64,000 nucleotides of DNA, taken from Sphingopyxis sp. MSC1_008 (GTDB lineage: Bacteria > Pseudomonadota > Alphaproteobacteria > Sphingomonadales > Sphingomonadaceae). Positions 16,837-24,538 of the stretch are shown one piece after another. A program made the position numbers and the translations under genes. A model generated the notes under the pieces. It was not told the origin of the DNA, ran no database searches, and was given only the letters and a program-made list of their open reading frames with translations. The stretch spans positions 62,001 through 126,000 of the forward strand of contig NZ_JALPRD010000006.1 of assembly GCF_023197165.1 (NCBI RefSeq). The letters run 5' to 3'. Position 1 is the stretch's first letter, and each line of letters opens with the position of its first letter.

Positions 16837-17942
16837 ATGATCACCAGTTCCGCAGTGAGCGCGCCGGCCTGGCTCAGCGCCTCGAGGATGGCGACGAGGT
16901 CGCCCGGGGGAACGCCCATGCGATTGATCGCATCGACGAGTTCGGAAAGCGAAGCGGTCGGCCTCACCAGCATCACTGGACGATAGTCCTGTTCGACGCT
17001 GATATCGCTCGACTCCTCGACCGCGGTCTGCCCGCGGCTGAACGGAGCGGGCTGCACCACCATCGGCGATTCCTTGATCGAGACGGTAAGTTTGCCCTGC
17101 GTCACCGCAGCGGTGCCGACGCGGACCGCGCCATTGATGACGACGGTGCCGGTGCGGGCGTTGACGATGACCTTGGCGGGCGGCTCGGCGCGCTGGACGC
17201 CCAGATTCTCGATCTGCGAGATCAGGCGCATGCGCTCGTCGCCGTTGCCGCCGGTGCGGATCGCGATGCTGGCGCCGTCGATCATCGACGCGCTGCCGGG
17301 CAGCGCGGCGTTGATCGCATCGGTGACGCGCTTGGCATTAGTGGCATCGAACTGGTGGAGGTTGAAGGTCAGATAGCTCGATGTCGCAAAGCCGGTGTCG
17401 ACCGCGCGCTCGACCGTCGCGCCGTTCGCGATGCGGCCGCTCGACGGCACATTGACCGTCAGTTTCGATCCGTCTGCGGCATCGACGCCGAGCCCGCCGA
17501 TGACGAGATTACCCTGCACCATCGCATAAATCTGTCCATCGGCACCATAGAGCGGCGCGAGCACAAGCGTGCCGCCGCGCAGGCTTTTGGATTTGCCGAT
17601 CGCCGACACGGTGACGTCGAGGCGCTGGCCGGGCTTGGCGAACGGCGGCAGCTCGGCGGTGATCATCACCGCCGCGGCGTTCTTGAGCGCGGGGTTCACG
17701 CCCGGCGGTAGTGTCAAGCCAAAGCGCGACACCGCGCCCTTCATGCCCAGCGTCGAATAGTCGAGGCTGTCGTCGCCCGTGCCCGCAAGGCCGACGACGA
17801 TGCCGTAGCCGGTGAGCTGGTTGGCGCGCAGGCCCTGGAACTGGCCCATGTCCTTGATCCGCTCGGCGTGCGCGGGCGCCGCAAAGGCGAAACTCGCGAG
17901 CAAGAGCGCAAAAAGGGTGAACAGGGTCGGACGCTGGGTCAC
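16833..17942 (-). CDS. flgI: Flagellar P-ring protein FlgI
   Basis: FlgI (369 aa from this start) forms the periplasmic bushing around the rod. I chose GTG at 17942: it has GAGGA seven bases upstream and yields a clean Sec signal peptide (residues 1-26, cut after AHA). A longer frame starts at 17996 but overlaps flgH and buries the signal. Family blocks include GLRANQLTGYGIVVGLAGTG and the C-terminal NRMGVPPGDLVAILEALSQA. Confidence 0.96.
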   Translation of the reverse strand: MTQRPTLFTLFALLLASFAFAAPAHAERIKDMGQFQGLRANQLTGYGIVVGLAGTGDDSLDYSTLGMKGAVSRFGLTLPPGVNPALKNAAAVMITAELPPFAKPGQRLDVTVSAIGKSKSLRGGTLVLAPLYGADGQIYAMVQGNLVIGGLGVDAADGSKLTVNVPSSGRIANGATVERAVDTGFATSSYLTFNLHQFDATNAKRVTDAINAALPGSASMIDGASIAIRTGGNGDERMRLISQIENLGVQRAEPPAKVIVNARTGTVVINGAVRVGTAAVTQGKLTVSIKESPMVVQPAPFSRGQTAVEESSDISVEQDYRPVMLVRPTASLSELVDAINRMGVPPGDLVAILEALSQAGALTAELVII

Positions 17943-17956
17943 TTCAAATTCCTCTG

Positions 17957-18616
17957 TTAGAACGGGCTGATGATCGAGAAGAAGCGCTGCAGCCATCCTT
18001 GCTGGCTCGCGCGGGCGATCTCGCCCTTGCCGACGTAACGGATCTTGGCATCGGCGACGCGGGTCGACAGGACGCGGTTTTCGGGGCTGATGTCGATCGC
18101 GCGGATGATTCCGGAAATCTGGACGCGTTCGTCGCCACGATTGAGCGTGAGCAGCTTTTCGCCGCGCACGAACATCGTCCCGTTCGGATAGACGGCGGCG
18201 ATCGTCACGCTGACTTCGCCCGACAGCGCGTTCGACTGCGACGCGTCGCCCTTGCCCTTGAACGCCTGGCCACCACCCATCGCGATGTCGCTGGGGTTGA
18301 ACAGCGACAGCGGACCGGTGGTCGGCGGCGTCAGGCCGATATCGCCGTCGCGCTGCGTGCCCGCGGCATTGCTTTTCGTCGCGGCGGTGCGCTCGACGAG
18401 CTGGATCGTGATGATGTCGCCGACGGCGCCTGCGCGGCCACCCGAGGTGAGCGCGACATAGCTGCCCTGGAAGATCGAGCCGTTCGCCGGCGGCGGTGCC
18501 GGCGGCAAAGGCATCGACACCGAAAAGGCGTCGGGCGGCAGCTTGTCCTTCGCGAGCGCCGTGACGGGCGCCAGCGCAAGGGCCAGGATCGCCAGCTTAG
18601 AGAGTCTGCGAGGCAT
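17957..18616 (-). CDS. flgH: Flagellar L-ring protein FlgH, apparently non-lipidated
   Basis: FlgH (219 aa) builds the outer-membrane L-ring. Domain features are present: GSIFQGSYVALT, VGDIITIQLVERT and the C-terminal VRVADAK-like stretch (STRVADAKIRYVGKGEIARA). The N-terminus is a signal sequence (about residues 1-22), but there is no cysteine in it and no lipobox; the likely cut is after ALA. FlgH is normally a lipoprotein. The start overlaps the flgG 3' end by 20 bp. Confidence 0.94.
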   Translation of the reverse strand: MPRRLSKLAILALALAPVTALAKDKLPPDAFSVSMPLPPAPPPANGSIFQGSYVALTSGGRAGAVGDIITIQLVERTAATKSNAAGTQRDGDIGLTPPTTGPLSLFNPSDIAMGGGQAFKGKGDASQSNALSGEVSVTIAAVYPNGTMFVRGEKLLTLNRGDERVQISGIIRAIDISPENRVLSTRVADAKIRYVGKGEIARASQQGWLQRFFSIISPF

Positions 18617-19382
18617 TTTTCATCATCTCGTCGGTGGCCGAGATCATCTTCGAATTGACCTCATAGGCGCGCTGCGTCTCGATCATGTCGACGAGTTCCT
18701 CGACGACATTGACGTTCGACCCTTCGAGCATGCCGCCGCGCAGCGTACCGCGCCCTTCCTCGCCCGCACCACCGACCAGCGGCGCGCCCGAGGCTTGCGT
18801 CTCGACGAGCATATTGCCGCCGATCGCCTGCAGTCCCGCCGGGTTGGCGAAGCGCGCGATTTCGATTCGCCCGAGTTCGAGCGCGGTGCCGTCGGCGCCG
18901 GTCGCCGACACGGTGCCGTCGAGCCCGATCGTCACATTGCTGGCATCTTCGGGAATCTGGATCGCGGGCGTCATCGGCTTGCCGTCCGAGGTCACGATCG
19001 TGCCGTCGGGCGAGCGGCCAAAATTGCCCGCGCGGGTATAGCCGGTGCGCCCGTCGGGCATTTCGACCTGGAAATAGCCGGCGCCGTCGATCGCGACGTC
19101 AAGCCCATTGCCCGTCGCCTGGAAGGTGCCCTGCGTGTCCATGCGTGCGGTGCCGTTGAGCGCGACGCCGGTGCCGAGGTTGAGCCCGGTCGCATAGCGG
19201 TTTTCCGCCGTCGACGGCGCACCCGGCGCGGTCATCATCTGATAGCTCAGCGTCTCGAAGCTCGCGCGGTCGCGCTTGAAGCCCGTGGTGTTCACGTTGG
19301 CGAGGTTGTTGGCGATCACCTGCATCCGGAAGCCCTGGGCATCCAGACCGGTCCGCGCGACGTGCAAGGCACCGATACTCAT
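18597..19382 (-). CDS. flgG: Flagellar distal rod protein FlgG
   Basis: FlgG (261 aa, the usual size) is the distal rod subunit. The N-terminal rod motif is ALHVARTGLDAQGFRMQVIA with NNLANVNTTGFKR, and the C-terminal block is GSNVNVVEELVDMIETQRAY. It lies in the flgB-flgL operon, 12 bp after flgF, and overlaps flgH. Confidence 0.97.
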   Translation of the reverse strand: MSIGALHVARTGLDAQGFRMQVIANNLANVNTTGFKRDRASFETLSYQMMTAPGAPSTAENRYATGLNLGTGVALNGTARMDTQGTFQATGNGLDVAIDGAGYFQVEMPDGRTGYTRAGNFGRSPDGTIVTSDGKPMTPAIQIPEDASNVTIGLDGTVSATGADGTALELGRIEIARFANPAGLQAIGGNMLVETQASGAPLVGGAGEEGRGTLRGGMLEGSNVNVVEELVDMIETQRAYEVNSKMISATDEMMKNASQTL

Positions 19383-19394
19383 TTCATAATCTCC

Positions 19395-20138
19395 TTAACG
19401 GGGAAGCTGCATCAGATTGGCCGTCGCGCTGTCCATGTCGCGCACGTCGCCGATCATCTTCAATTGGGTGTCCCAGCTGCGGCTCGCCTCGATCATCTCG
19501 ACGAGCGCGGCGGTTGCGGTGACGTTCGATCCTTCGATCGAACGTGTGAGAAGCCGCGCTTCGGGATCGTCGGGCAATATGCCCCCGCCCTTGACGCGGA
19601 ACAGGCCGTCGAGTCCCTTGGCGATGTCCGACCCCGTCGGGGTCGCAAGCCGCAGCCGGTCGACCTCCTGCGGATTTTCGGGATCGCCGCCCTGCGGCAC
19701 GATCCACACACGGCCCTCCTGGTCGATATTGATCGCGTCGGCGGGCGGGATCGTCACCGGACCCTGGCCGCCCTGCACGGGATTGCCGTCGCCGGTGGTG
19801 AGCAGCCCGCTCGGCGAGATCTGCAGGTCGCCGCGCCGCGTATAGGCTTCTTCGCCATTCTTCGCCTGCACCACGAGCAGCGCATCGCCCTGCATCGCGA
19901 TGTCGAGGTCGCGCCCCGTCTGGGTGACGGTGCCCGCCTTCATGTCGGCGCCGAGCACTTCCTCGGACGACATGGCGCGCGCATCGAGCCCGCTGCCGTC
20001 GAGCCACAGCGATTGCGCGCTCGCCATGTCGGCGCGGAAGCCCGGCGTCTGGGCGTTCGCCAGATTGTTGGCGATCGCCGTCTGCCGGGACATGCTGCCC
20101 CGCATCGCGGCGAGGTTGGTATAGATAAGGCGGTCCAT
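19395..20138 (-). CDS. flgF: Flagellar proximal rod protein FlgF
   Basis: FlgF (247 aa) is a proximal rod subunit. It shares the rod/hook fold ends: AIANNLANAQTPGFRADMA near the N-terminus and EGSNVTATAALVEMIEASR near the C-terminus. Order between flgE and flgG supports FlgF over other rod proteins. Confidence 0.93.
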   Translation of the reverse strand: MDRLIYTNLAAMRGSMSRQTAIANNLANAQTPGFRADMASAQSLWLDGSGLDARAMSSEEVLGADMKAGTVTQTGRDLDIAMQGDALLVVQAKNGEEAYTRRGDLQISPSGLLTTGDGNPVQGGQGPVTIPPADAINIDQEGRVWIVPQGGDPENPQEVDRLRLATPTGSDIAKGLDGLFRVKGGGILPDDPEARLLTRSIEGSNVTATAALVEMIEASRSWDTQLKMIGDVRDMDSATANLMQLPR

Positions 20139-20173
20139 CGATAATCTCCCGGCAGGCGGCGGTCAGGGCTGTG

Positions 20174-21001
20174 TCAGCGCATGCCGATGATCGTCTGGGT
20201 CAGCTGCGACGCGCCCTCGATCGCCTTGGCATTCGCCTGGAAATTGCGCTGCGCCGACATCAACATCACCAGTTCCTCGGTAATATCGACGTTCGAGCGT
20301 TCGAGCGCGCCCGAGCGGACCGCGCCCATCGGGCCGTTGGTCGCGGCGTCGATCGTTGGCGGGCCGCTTTCGCCCGTCGACTGCCAGTGCGCATCGCCCG
20401 TCGGACGCAGGCCCGACATCGTCGGGAAGGTCGCCATCGCGACCTTGCCGAGCTTCTGGTCTTCGCCGTTCGCGAAGGTCGCGGTGACGAGGCCGTCGAG
20501 GCCGATCGTGACGTTGACGAGACCCGAGGTCGGATCGGTCGGCGCACCCGAGGGCAGACGGAGGTCGAAGGCGCCGGCGAGCGTGTTGTTCGTGACATTG
20601 CCGTTCGCGTCGATCGGAAGAAGTTGCAGCTTCGCGCCCGTCGAATCGATGACATAACGGTCGGGGGTCGGTTCGAACGAGCCGTTGCGCGTATAGCTGA
20701 TCGCTTCGCGCGGCGGTTCGCCCTTCACGATGAACATGCCCTCGCCGACGATCGCAAGGTCGAGCGTCTTTTCGCTCGCTTCGTACGAGCCCTGCGTGAA
20801 CTGCTGGGTGATGCCGTTGAGACGCGTGCCCTGGCCTGCGATCATCTTGGTCGACTGCGTCGGCGACGAGGCGAAGATATCGCCGAACTGCGCCTTGCTG
20901 CGCTTGAAGCCGATCGCGCCGGCGTTCGCGATATTGTTCGAGATGACCGACATGTCGGTCTGCGCGCCCTTGAGGCCCGAAAGCGAAGTATAGAATGACA
21001 T
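20174..21001 (-). CDS. flgE: Flagellar hook protein FlgE, short form
   Basis: FlgE polymerises into the hook. The N-terminal MSFYTSLSGLKGAQTDMSVI and the GFKRSKAQFGDIFASS segment (about residues 32-47) are specific to FlgE rather than other rod proteins; the C-terminus has RSNVDITEELVMLMSAQRNF. At 275 aa it is about two thirds of the roughly 400 aa typical hook protein, so the variable outer domains are much reduced. It follows flgD by 29 bp. Confidence 0.92.
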   Translation of the reverse strand: MSFYTSLSGLKGAQTDMSVISNNIANAGAIGFKRSKAQFGDIFASSPTQSTKMIAGQGTRLNGITQQFTQGSYEASEKTLDLAIVGEGMFIVKGEPPREAISYTRNGSFEPTPDRYVIDSTGAKLQLLPIDANGNVTNNTLAGAFDLRLPSGAPTDPTSGLVNVTIGLDGLVTATFANGEDQKLGKVAMATFPTMSGLRPTGDAHWQSTGESGPPTIDAATNGPMGAVRSGALERSNVDITEELVMLMSAQRNFQANAKAIEGASQLTQTIIGMR

Positions 21002-21030
21002 GGACTAATCCTTCCTGAAAGATGGGGAGT

Positions 21031-21333
21031 TTAAGTGGTGGGCGGCGTCGGCGTCGGCGTCGGCGTTGCTGCCTTGATGTCCTTGAGCAGCTGGGTCTGC
21101 GCGGTGAGCTGCTCCGAAATCTTCGAGAGCACCGTGTTCGTCTCGCTGATCCCGGCGAGGCTCGAGAATTGCGCCATCTGCGCCACCATCTGCTGGTTAT
21201 CGACCGGGTTGAACGGATCCTGCTGCGACAGCTGCGCGGTCATCAGGCGAAGGAAATCGCTCTGATCCATCTGCTGGCTGGTGCCTTTGGGGTGGATCAC
21301 GGGGTTGTTGTTGGTGATGCTGTTGACGCTCAT
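21031..21333 (-). CDS. flgD: Flagellar hook-cap protein FlgD, minimal form
   Basis: A 100-aa protein with the conserved FlgD N-terminal region: MDQSDFLRLMTAQLSQQDPF, then NPVDNQQMVAQMAQFSSLAG. The usual C-terminal FlgD Ig-like and tudor-like domains (full length about 220-230 aa) are missing; the chain ends in a Pro/Thr repeat tail (PTPTPTPP). There is no frameshifted remainder: flgE begins 29 bp later. It starts 1 bp after the flgC stop. Confidence 0.9.
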   Translation of the reverse strand: MSVNSITNNNPVIHPKGTSQQMDQSDFLRLMTAQLSQQDPFNPVDNQQMVAQMAQFSSLAGISETNTVLSKISEQLTAQTQLLKDIKAATPTPTPTPPTT

Positions 21334-21334
21334 T

Positions 21335-21745
21335 TTACTGTCCCATCCTGAGGGTTTCGTTGATCAGGCCCTTGGCGGTTTCGAGGACCTGGACATTGTT
21401 CTGATACTGGCGTGCGGTCTCGACCATCTCGACCAGCTCGGCGGCGCTATCGACCGCGGCTTCCCAGACGTTGCCGTCGGCATCGGCGAGCGGGTTCGAC
21501 GGATCATGCCGTTTCGACGGTGCCATTTTCGAGGTCGTGACCTGGTCGATCTGCACCGTCGCGCGGCCATGATCGTCCATCACGGTGCGGAACACCGGCT
21601 TCAGCGAACGAAAGGCGCCGGCTTCGCTGCCCGCAACCGTCCCCGCATTGGCGAGGTTCGACGCGGTGGTGTTCAATCGGACGAGCTGCGCCGACATCGC
21701 GCGGCCGCTGATGTCGAAGACGGAGAAATTGCCGTTCATCATCAT
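21335..21745 (-). CDS. flgC: Flagellar proximal rod protein FlgC
   Basis: FlgC (136 aa) is a proximal rod protein. NFSVFDISGRAMSAQLVRLN and TTASNLANAGT lie near the N-terminus; DSAAELVEMVETARQYQNNV and LETAKGLINETLRMGQ close the protein as in the family. Three consecutive ATG codons (21745, 21742, 21739) are possible starts; the first overlaps the flgB stop as ATGA. The longer frame reaching 22168 overlaps flgB and is discarded. Confidence 0.95.
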   Translation of the reverse strand: MMMNGNFSVFDISGRAMSAQLVRLNTTASNLANAGTVAGSEAGAFRSLKPVFRTVMDDHGRATVQIDQVTTSKMAPSKRHDPSNPLADADGNVWEAAVDSAAELVEMVETARQYQNNVQVLETAKGLINETLRMGQ

Positions 21746-22083
21746 TCGCCCTTGAGCGCGCGCGACAGCGTGTTGATACGCCCGCTGAGGAACGAGAGGC
21801 TCGAGCGATAGGCGAGCGCATTTTCGGCGTAGGCGGTCTGCTCGGTCGCCATCTCGACGGTGTTCCCGTCGAGCGACGCCTGGACGGGGACGCGATAGCT
21901 GATCGCGCCCTCGGTCGAGCCGCCCTGCTGCGCCAGGTCGAGCGCCTTGGCGAAATCGAGATCGCGCGCCTTGTAACCCGGCGTCGCGGAGTTCGCGATG
22001 TTCGACGCGAGCATCATCATGCGCTGGCTGCGCAGCTGCAGCGCGGTGGCGTGCAGGCCAAAGAGTTTCTCGGATGCCATCAT
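21742..22083 (-). CDS. flgB: Flagellar proximal rod protein FlgB
   Basis: FlgB (113 aa) is the first rod protein and opens the flgBCDEFGHIJKL operon. The motif QRMMMLASNIANSATPGYKA and the following ARDLDFAKAL are diagnostic. Two adjacent ATG codons (22083 and 22080) follow AGGAAG; either may be used. The frame extends upstream to 22179, but that part carries no conserved residues and overlaps the sigma-54 element. Confidence 0.94.
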   Translation of the reverse strand: MMASEKLFGLHATALQLRSQRMMMLASNIANSATPGYKARDLDFAKALDLAQQGGSTEGAISYRVPVQASLDGNTVEMATEQTAYAENALAYRSSLSFLSGRINTLSRALKGE

Positions 22084-22147
22084 CAACTTCCTTTCGCCGG
22101 GATCCGGCCGGTTGGCACGGACGCGCGGAAAAACACCAAGGCAATAA

Positions 22148-22164
22148 TGCAATGGACGTGCCAA
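22148..22164 (-). promoter_or_regulatory. Sigma-54 promoter of the flgB operon
   Basis: On the reverse strand TTGGCACGTCCATTGCA matches the -24/-12 consensus TGGCAC-N5-TTGC exactly. It lies 65 bp before the flgB start, so a transcript would begin roughly 50 bp upstream of the gene. Fits activation by the FlbD-like regulator. Confidence 0.88.
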
Positions 22165-22283
22165 ACATGATTTATCCATATTTTTCAGTTGGTTAATTTA
22201 GGCCAATGTCTGCGGCGCATGTGGCTCGTCAAAAATCTGACGACGCCGCGCGCGGCCCCGGCAAACCGCGCATCAAACCGCGA

Positions 22284-22300
22284 CTGGCACGCTTCCTGCA
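22284..22300 (+). promoter_or_regulatory. Sigma-54 promoter of flgA
   Basis: CTGGCACGCTTCCTGCA matches TGGCAC-N5-TTGC with one change (CTGC for TTGC); the invariant GG and GC dinucleotides are correctly spaced. It is 39 bp upstream of the flgA start and diverges from the flgB promoter; the two -24 elements are about 120 bp apart. Confidence 0.78.
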
Positions 22301-22338
22301 AATTACCGAGCGACCATTTGGACCGAAGGAGATGGACC

Positions 22339-22860
22339 TTGTCCCGTAACATTCTCGCGCGCCTCGCCGCGTGCGCCGCCACCCTTTCGCTCGCCGCGCC
22401 GATCGCGGCGCAGGCGCAGCAGGGCAACGAGGATTGGCAGACGATCGACGTGCTGACCGATATGGTCGCCAATGCCATGGGTCGCAACGCGACCCCGGTC
22501 GATCGCCGCATCAAGCTGGCACGCTGTCCCGAACAGGCATCGATCACCGCGCTCGACGCCCAGACGCTCGCGGTCCGCTGCGCCTCGCTCGGCTGGCGCC
22601 TGCGCGTGCCGATGACGGCGCCCGCCGGTGCGTCGCCGGTCGCGGCGAGCTTCGCGCGCCCCGCGGCAAGCGCGCCCGTCATCCGCCGCGGCGACAATGT
22701 CCGCGTGACGATCGAGACCGAAAGCTATTCGATCAGCTATGCCGCCGTCGCGACGCAGGACGGCCGCGTCGGCGAGACGATTGCACTGCGTGGTGCCGAC
22801 GCCAAATCGACGCTCAGCGCCACCGTCACCGGAGCTGGCCGCGCGACCCTGCACGACTGA
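22339..22860 (+). CDS. flgA: Flagellar P-ring assembly chaperone FlgA
   Basis: FlgA (173 aa) is the periplasmic chaperone for FlgI. The start is TTG at 22339: AAGGAGA lies 7-8 bp upstream and the product gains a signal peptide (residues 1-26, cut after AQA). The C-terminal SAF-like region contains RRGDNVRVTIETESYSISY and ATQDGRVGETIALRG, typical of FlgA. It is divergent from flgB and is followed by a terminator. Confidence 0.92.
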   Translation: MSRNILARLAACAATLSLAAPIAAQAQQGNEDWQTIDVLTDMVANAMGRNATPVDRRIKLARCPEQASITALDAQTLAVRCASLGWRLRVPMTAPAGASPVAASFARPAASAPVIRRGDNVRVTIETESYSISYAAVATQDGRVGETIALRGADAKSTLSATVTGAGRATLHD

Positions 22861-22884
22861 TTACCCTCGCTTACCCACGCACTG

Positions 22885-22936
22885 GGCCCGGGCTGTCGGC
22901 TTTCCGACGGCGCCGGGCCTTTCTTTTGTCTTTTTT
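22885..22936 (+). terminator. Rho-independent terminator after flgA
   Basis: GCCCGGGCTGTCGG pairs with CCGACGGCGCCGGGC (one bulge) around a CTTT loop, followed by TTTCTTTTGTCTTTTTT. It starts 25 bp after the flgA stop and separates flgA from flgM. Confidence 0.85.
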
Positions 22937-23029
22937 GCGGTGGGCCGCCTTAATCGCCCGGAACGGCGTCCGTTAAAGCCTTCGTGAACCGCGTCGTCAC
23001 TTTTCTGACGGCACCGGATGGAGGCTTTT

Positions 23030-23326
23030 ATGTCGGGTGACAGCAAGATCGGACCAGTCGGCGGCATCGGCCGTGCCGGCCCGCTGCGCAGGGTCGCCAG
23101 CGAAGCGGCGAGCGCAATGCGCGCGCCAGCGCAGCTCCAGCCGGCGCAGGACAATCTGCCGACCGCGCGCCTGACCCGCCTCGCGGGCAGCCTCGCCGAT
23201 CAGGCGCCGCCGGTCGACATCGCGCGCGTCGCATCGCTGCGCACCGCGATCGCCAATGGCAGCTATGGCGTGCATCCCGCGATCATCGCCAGTGCGATGC
23301 TCGATTTCCATGGCGGGGCCGAATGA
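23030..23326 (+). CDS. flgM: Anti-sigma-28 factor FlgM
   Basis: FlgM (98 aa) holds the flagellar sigma factor FliA inactive until the hook is complete. The C-terminal segment VASLRTAIANGSYGVHPAII and following ASAMLDF match the sigma-28-binding region. ATG 23030 has GGAGG five bases upstream; an in-frame ATG at 23018 overlaps that site. A weak sigma-28-like sequence, TAAAG-N14-GTCGTCA, lies at 22974-23000. Its target fliA is at 26648. Confidence 0.85.
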   Translation: MSGDSKIGPVGGIGRAGPLRRVASEAASAMRAPAQLQPAQDNLPTARLTRLAGSLADQAPPVDIARVASLRTAIANGSYGVHPAIIASAMLDFHGGAE

Positions 23327-23631
23327 TGCTGGCAGAGATGGAAGAGATTGAATCGCGACTGGCAATATTGGTGGGTGCGCTCGACGGGCATGACGCCGGC
23401 GCGATCATCGCGGCGACCGAGGAGCTCGCGACCGCGGTGATCCTCTTTCGCGGCGCGAACATCCCCGCGGGCAGCGAACATCGCGCCCGCGCGCTGATCG
23501 GGAAGACGCTCGGCCAGCTCGAAGCCGCCGCGATGCGCGTCAATATCTTGAAGAACTGGACGCGTCAGAGGATTGACAAGAGCCACGAAATCCGCGGCAC
23601 CCGTCCGCGTGGAGCGGCTTTAAGCTACTGA
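23323..23631 (+). CDS. flgN: Probable FlgN-type flagellar chaperone
   Basis: A 102-aa, predominantly helical protein that overlaps flgM by 4 bp (ATGA). FlgN chaperones FlgK and FlgL and is usually encoded right after flgM. Sequence similarity to FlgN is weak by eye; two long helices (about residues 4-48 and 52-85) with a basic tail agree with the fold. The call rests mainly on context. Confidence 0.65.
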   Translation: MMLAEMEEIESRLAILVGALDGHDAGAIIAATEELATAVILFRGANIPAGSEHRARALIGKTLGQLEAAAMRVNILKNWTRQRIDKSHEIRGTRPRGAALSY

Positions 23632-23663
23632 TAACCACATAATTTCCGGCCGTTTCCAAAAAA

Positions 23664-23679
23664 TGGCACGATGATTGCT
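23664..23679 (+). promoter_or_regulatory. Sigma-54 promoter of the transglycosylase-flhA-fliA operon
   Basis: TGGCACGATGATTGCT is a full match to TGGCAC-N5-TTGC. It lies 32 bp upstream of the ATG at 23711, giving a short leader. It puts the transglycosylase, and possibly flhA and fliA, under sigma-54 control. Confidence 0.85.
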
Positions 23680-23710
23680 TTTGGTCTGCTGAACAAGCGG
23701 AACCAACAGT

Positions 23711-24538
23711 ATGAACGCAATCAACAATCCCCGGGGTTCGACCCGCATCGCCGCCCCCGTGATGGATGCGGTGCAGAATGCGTCGGCACGCTCGGGGGTC
23801 GATTTCGATTATCTGTTCGACGTTGCGCGCGTCGAAAGCGGCTATAATCCGACCGCAAAAGCGCAGACCTCTTCGGCGCGCGGCCTGTACCAGTTCACCA
23901 AGCAGACCTGGCTCGCGACGCTCGACCGCCATGGGGCGAACCATGGCCTTGCCTGGGCCGCCGATGCGATCGGCCGCGACGCGTCGGGCCGGCTGACGGT
24001 CGCCGATCCTGTGCTGCGCCAGCAGATTCTCGACCTCCGCGACGACCCGACGGCGTCGTCGAACATGGCCGCCGCGCTGACCGGCGACAATCGCAACTAT
24101 ATCGAAAGCCGGATCGGCCGCAGCGCCGAGCCCGTCGACCTCTACCTCGCGCATTTCCTCGGGTCGGGTGGCGCCGCCAAATTCCTGACCGCGCTCGAAA
24201 CCAATCCCGACCAGCCCGGCGCATCGATGATGCCCGAGGCCGCGGCCGCGAACCGGTCGGTCTTTTACGCCCCCGACGGCAGCATGCGCAGCCTCGCCGA
24301 GATCCGCGAACGCTTTCGCGTGAAACTCGAGGACGGCGGCAAGATCGAAAATATGAAGCCCTTCGCCCCCGCCGGCTGGCACGCTGAGGCGAGCAGTTCG
24401 AGCGGTCTCGCGAACAACGGCGGCGGACGCCCGCCCTTACAGATGATGGATATCCAGCCTATGCCCAGGAAGCTCTCGATGGGCTTTGCCGCCGATGCCT
24501 ATCGGCGGCTCGCGTCGCTCTCGGGAGGCGCGGCATGA
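23711..24538 (+). CDS. Flagellum-associated lytic transglycosylase without signal peptide
   Basis: A 275-aa protein with an SLT-type lytic transglycosylase domain at about residues 20-165. The catalytic Glu lies in FDVARVESGYNPTAKA, followed by SSARGLYQFTKQTWL. Such an enzyme would open peptidoglycan for the rod, compensating for the single-domain FlgJ, like SltF of Rhodobacter. No hydrophobic export signal is visible at the N-terminus (MNAINNPRGSTRIAAPVMDA). It overlaps flhA by 4 bp and has its own sigma-54 promoter. Confidence 0.88.
   Translation: MNAINNPRGSTRIAAPVMDAVQNASARSGVDFDYLFDVARVESGYNPTAKAQTSSARGLYQFTKQTWLATLDRHGANHGLAWAADAIGRDASGRLTVADPVLRQQILDLRDDPTASSNMAAALTGDNRNYIESRIGRSAEPVDLYLAHFLGSGGAAKFLTALETNPDQPGASMMPEAAAANRSVFYAPDGSMRSLAEIRERFRVKLEDGGKIENMKPFAPAGWHAEASSSSGLANNGGGRPPLQMMDIQPMPRKLSMGFAADAYRRLASLSGGAA

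Noticed and set aside
22109-22126. A forward TTGGCACGGACGCGCGG as another sigma-54 promoter
   Set aside because: The -12 GC element is not at the required distance, and no forward gene starts nearby.
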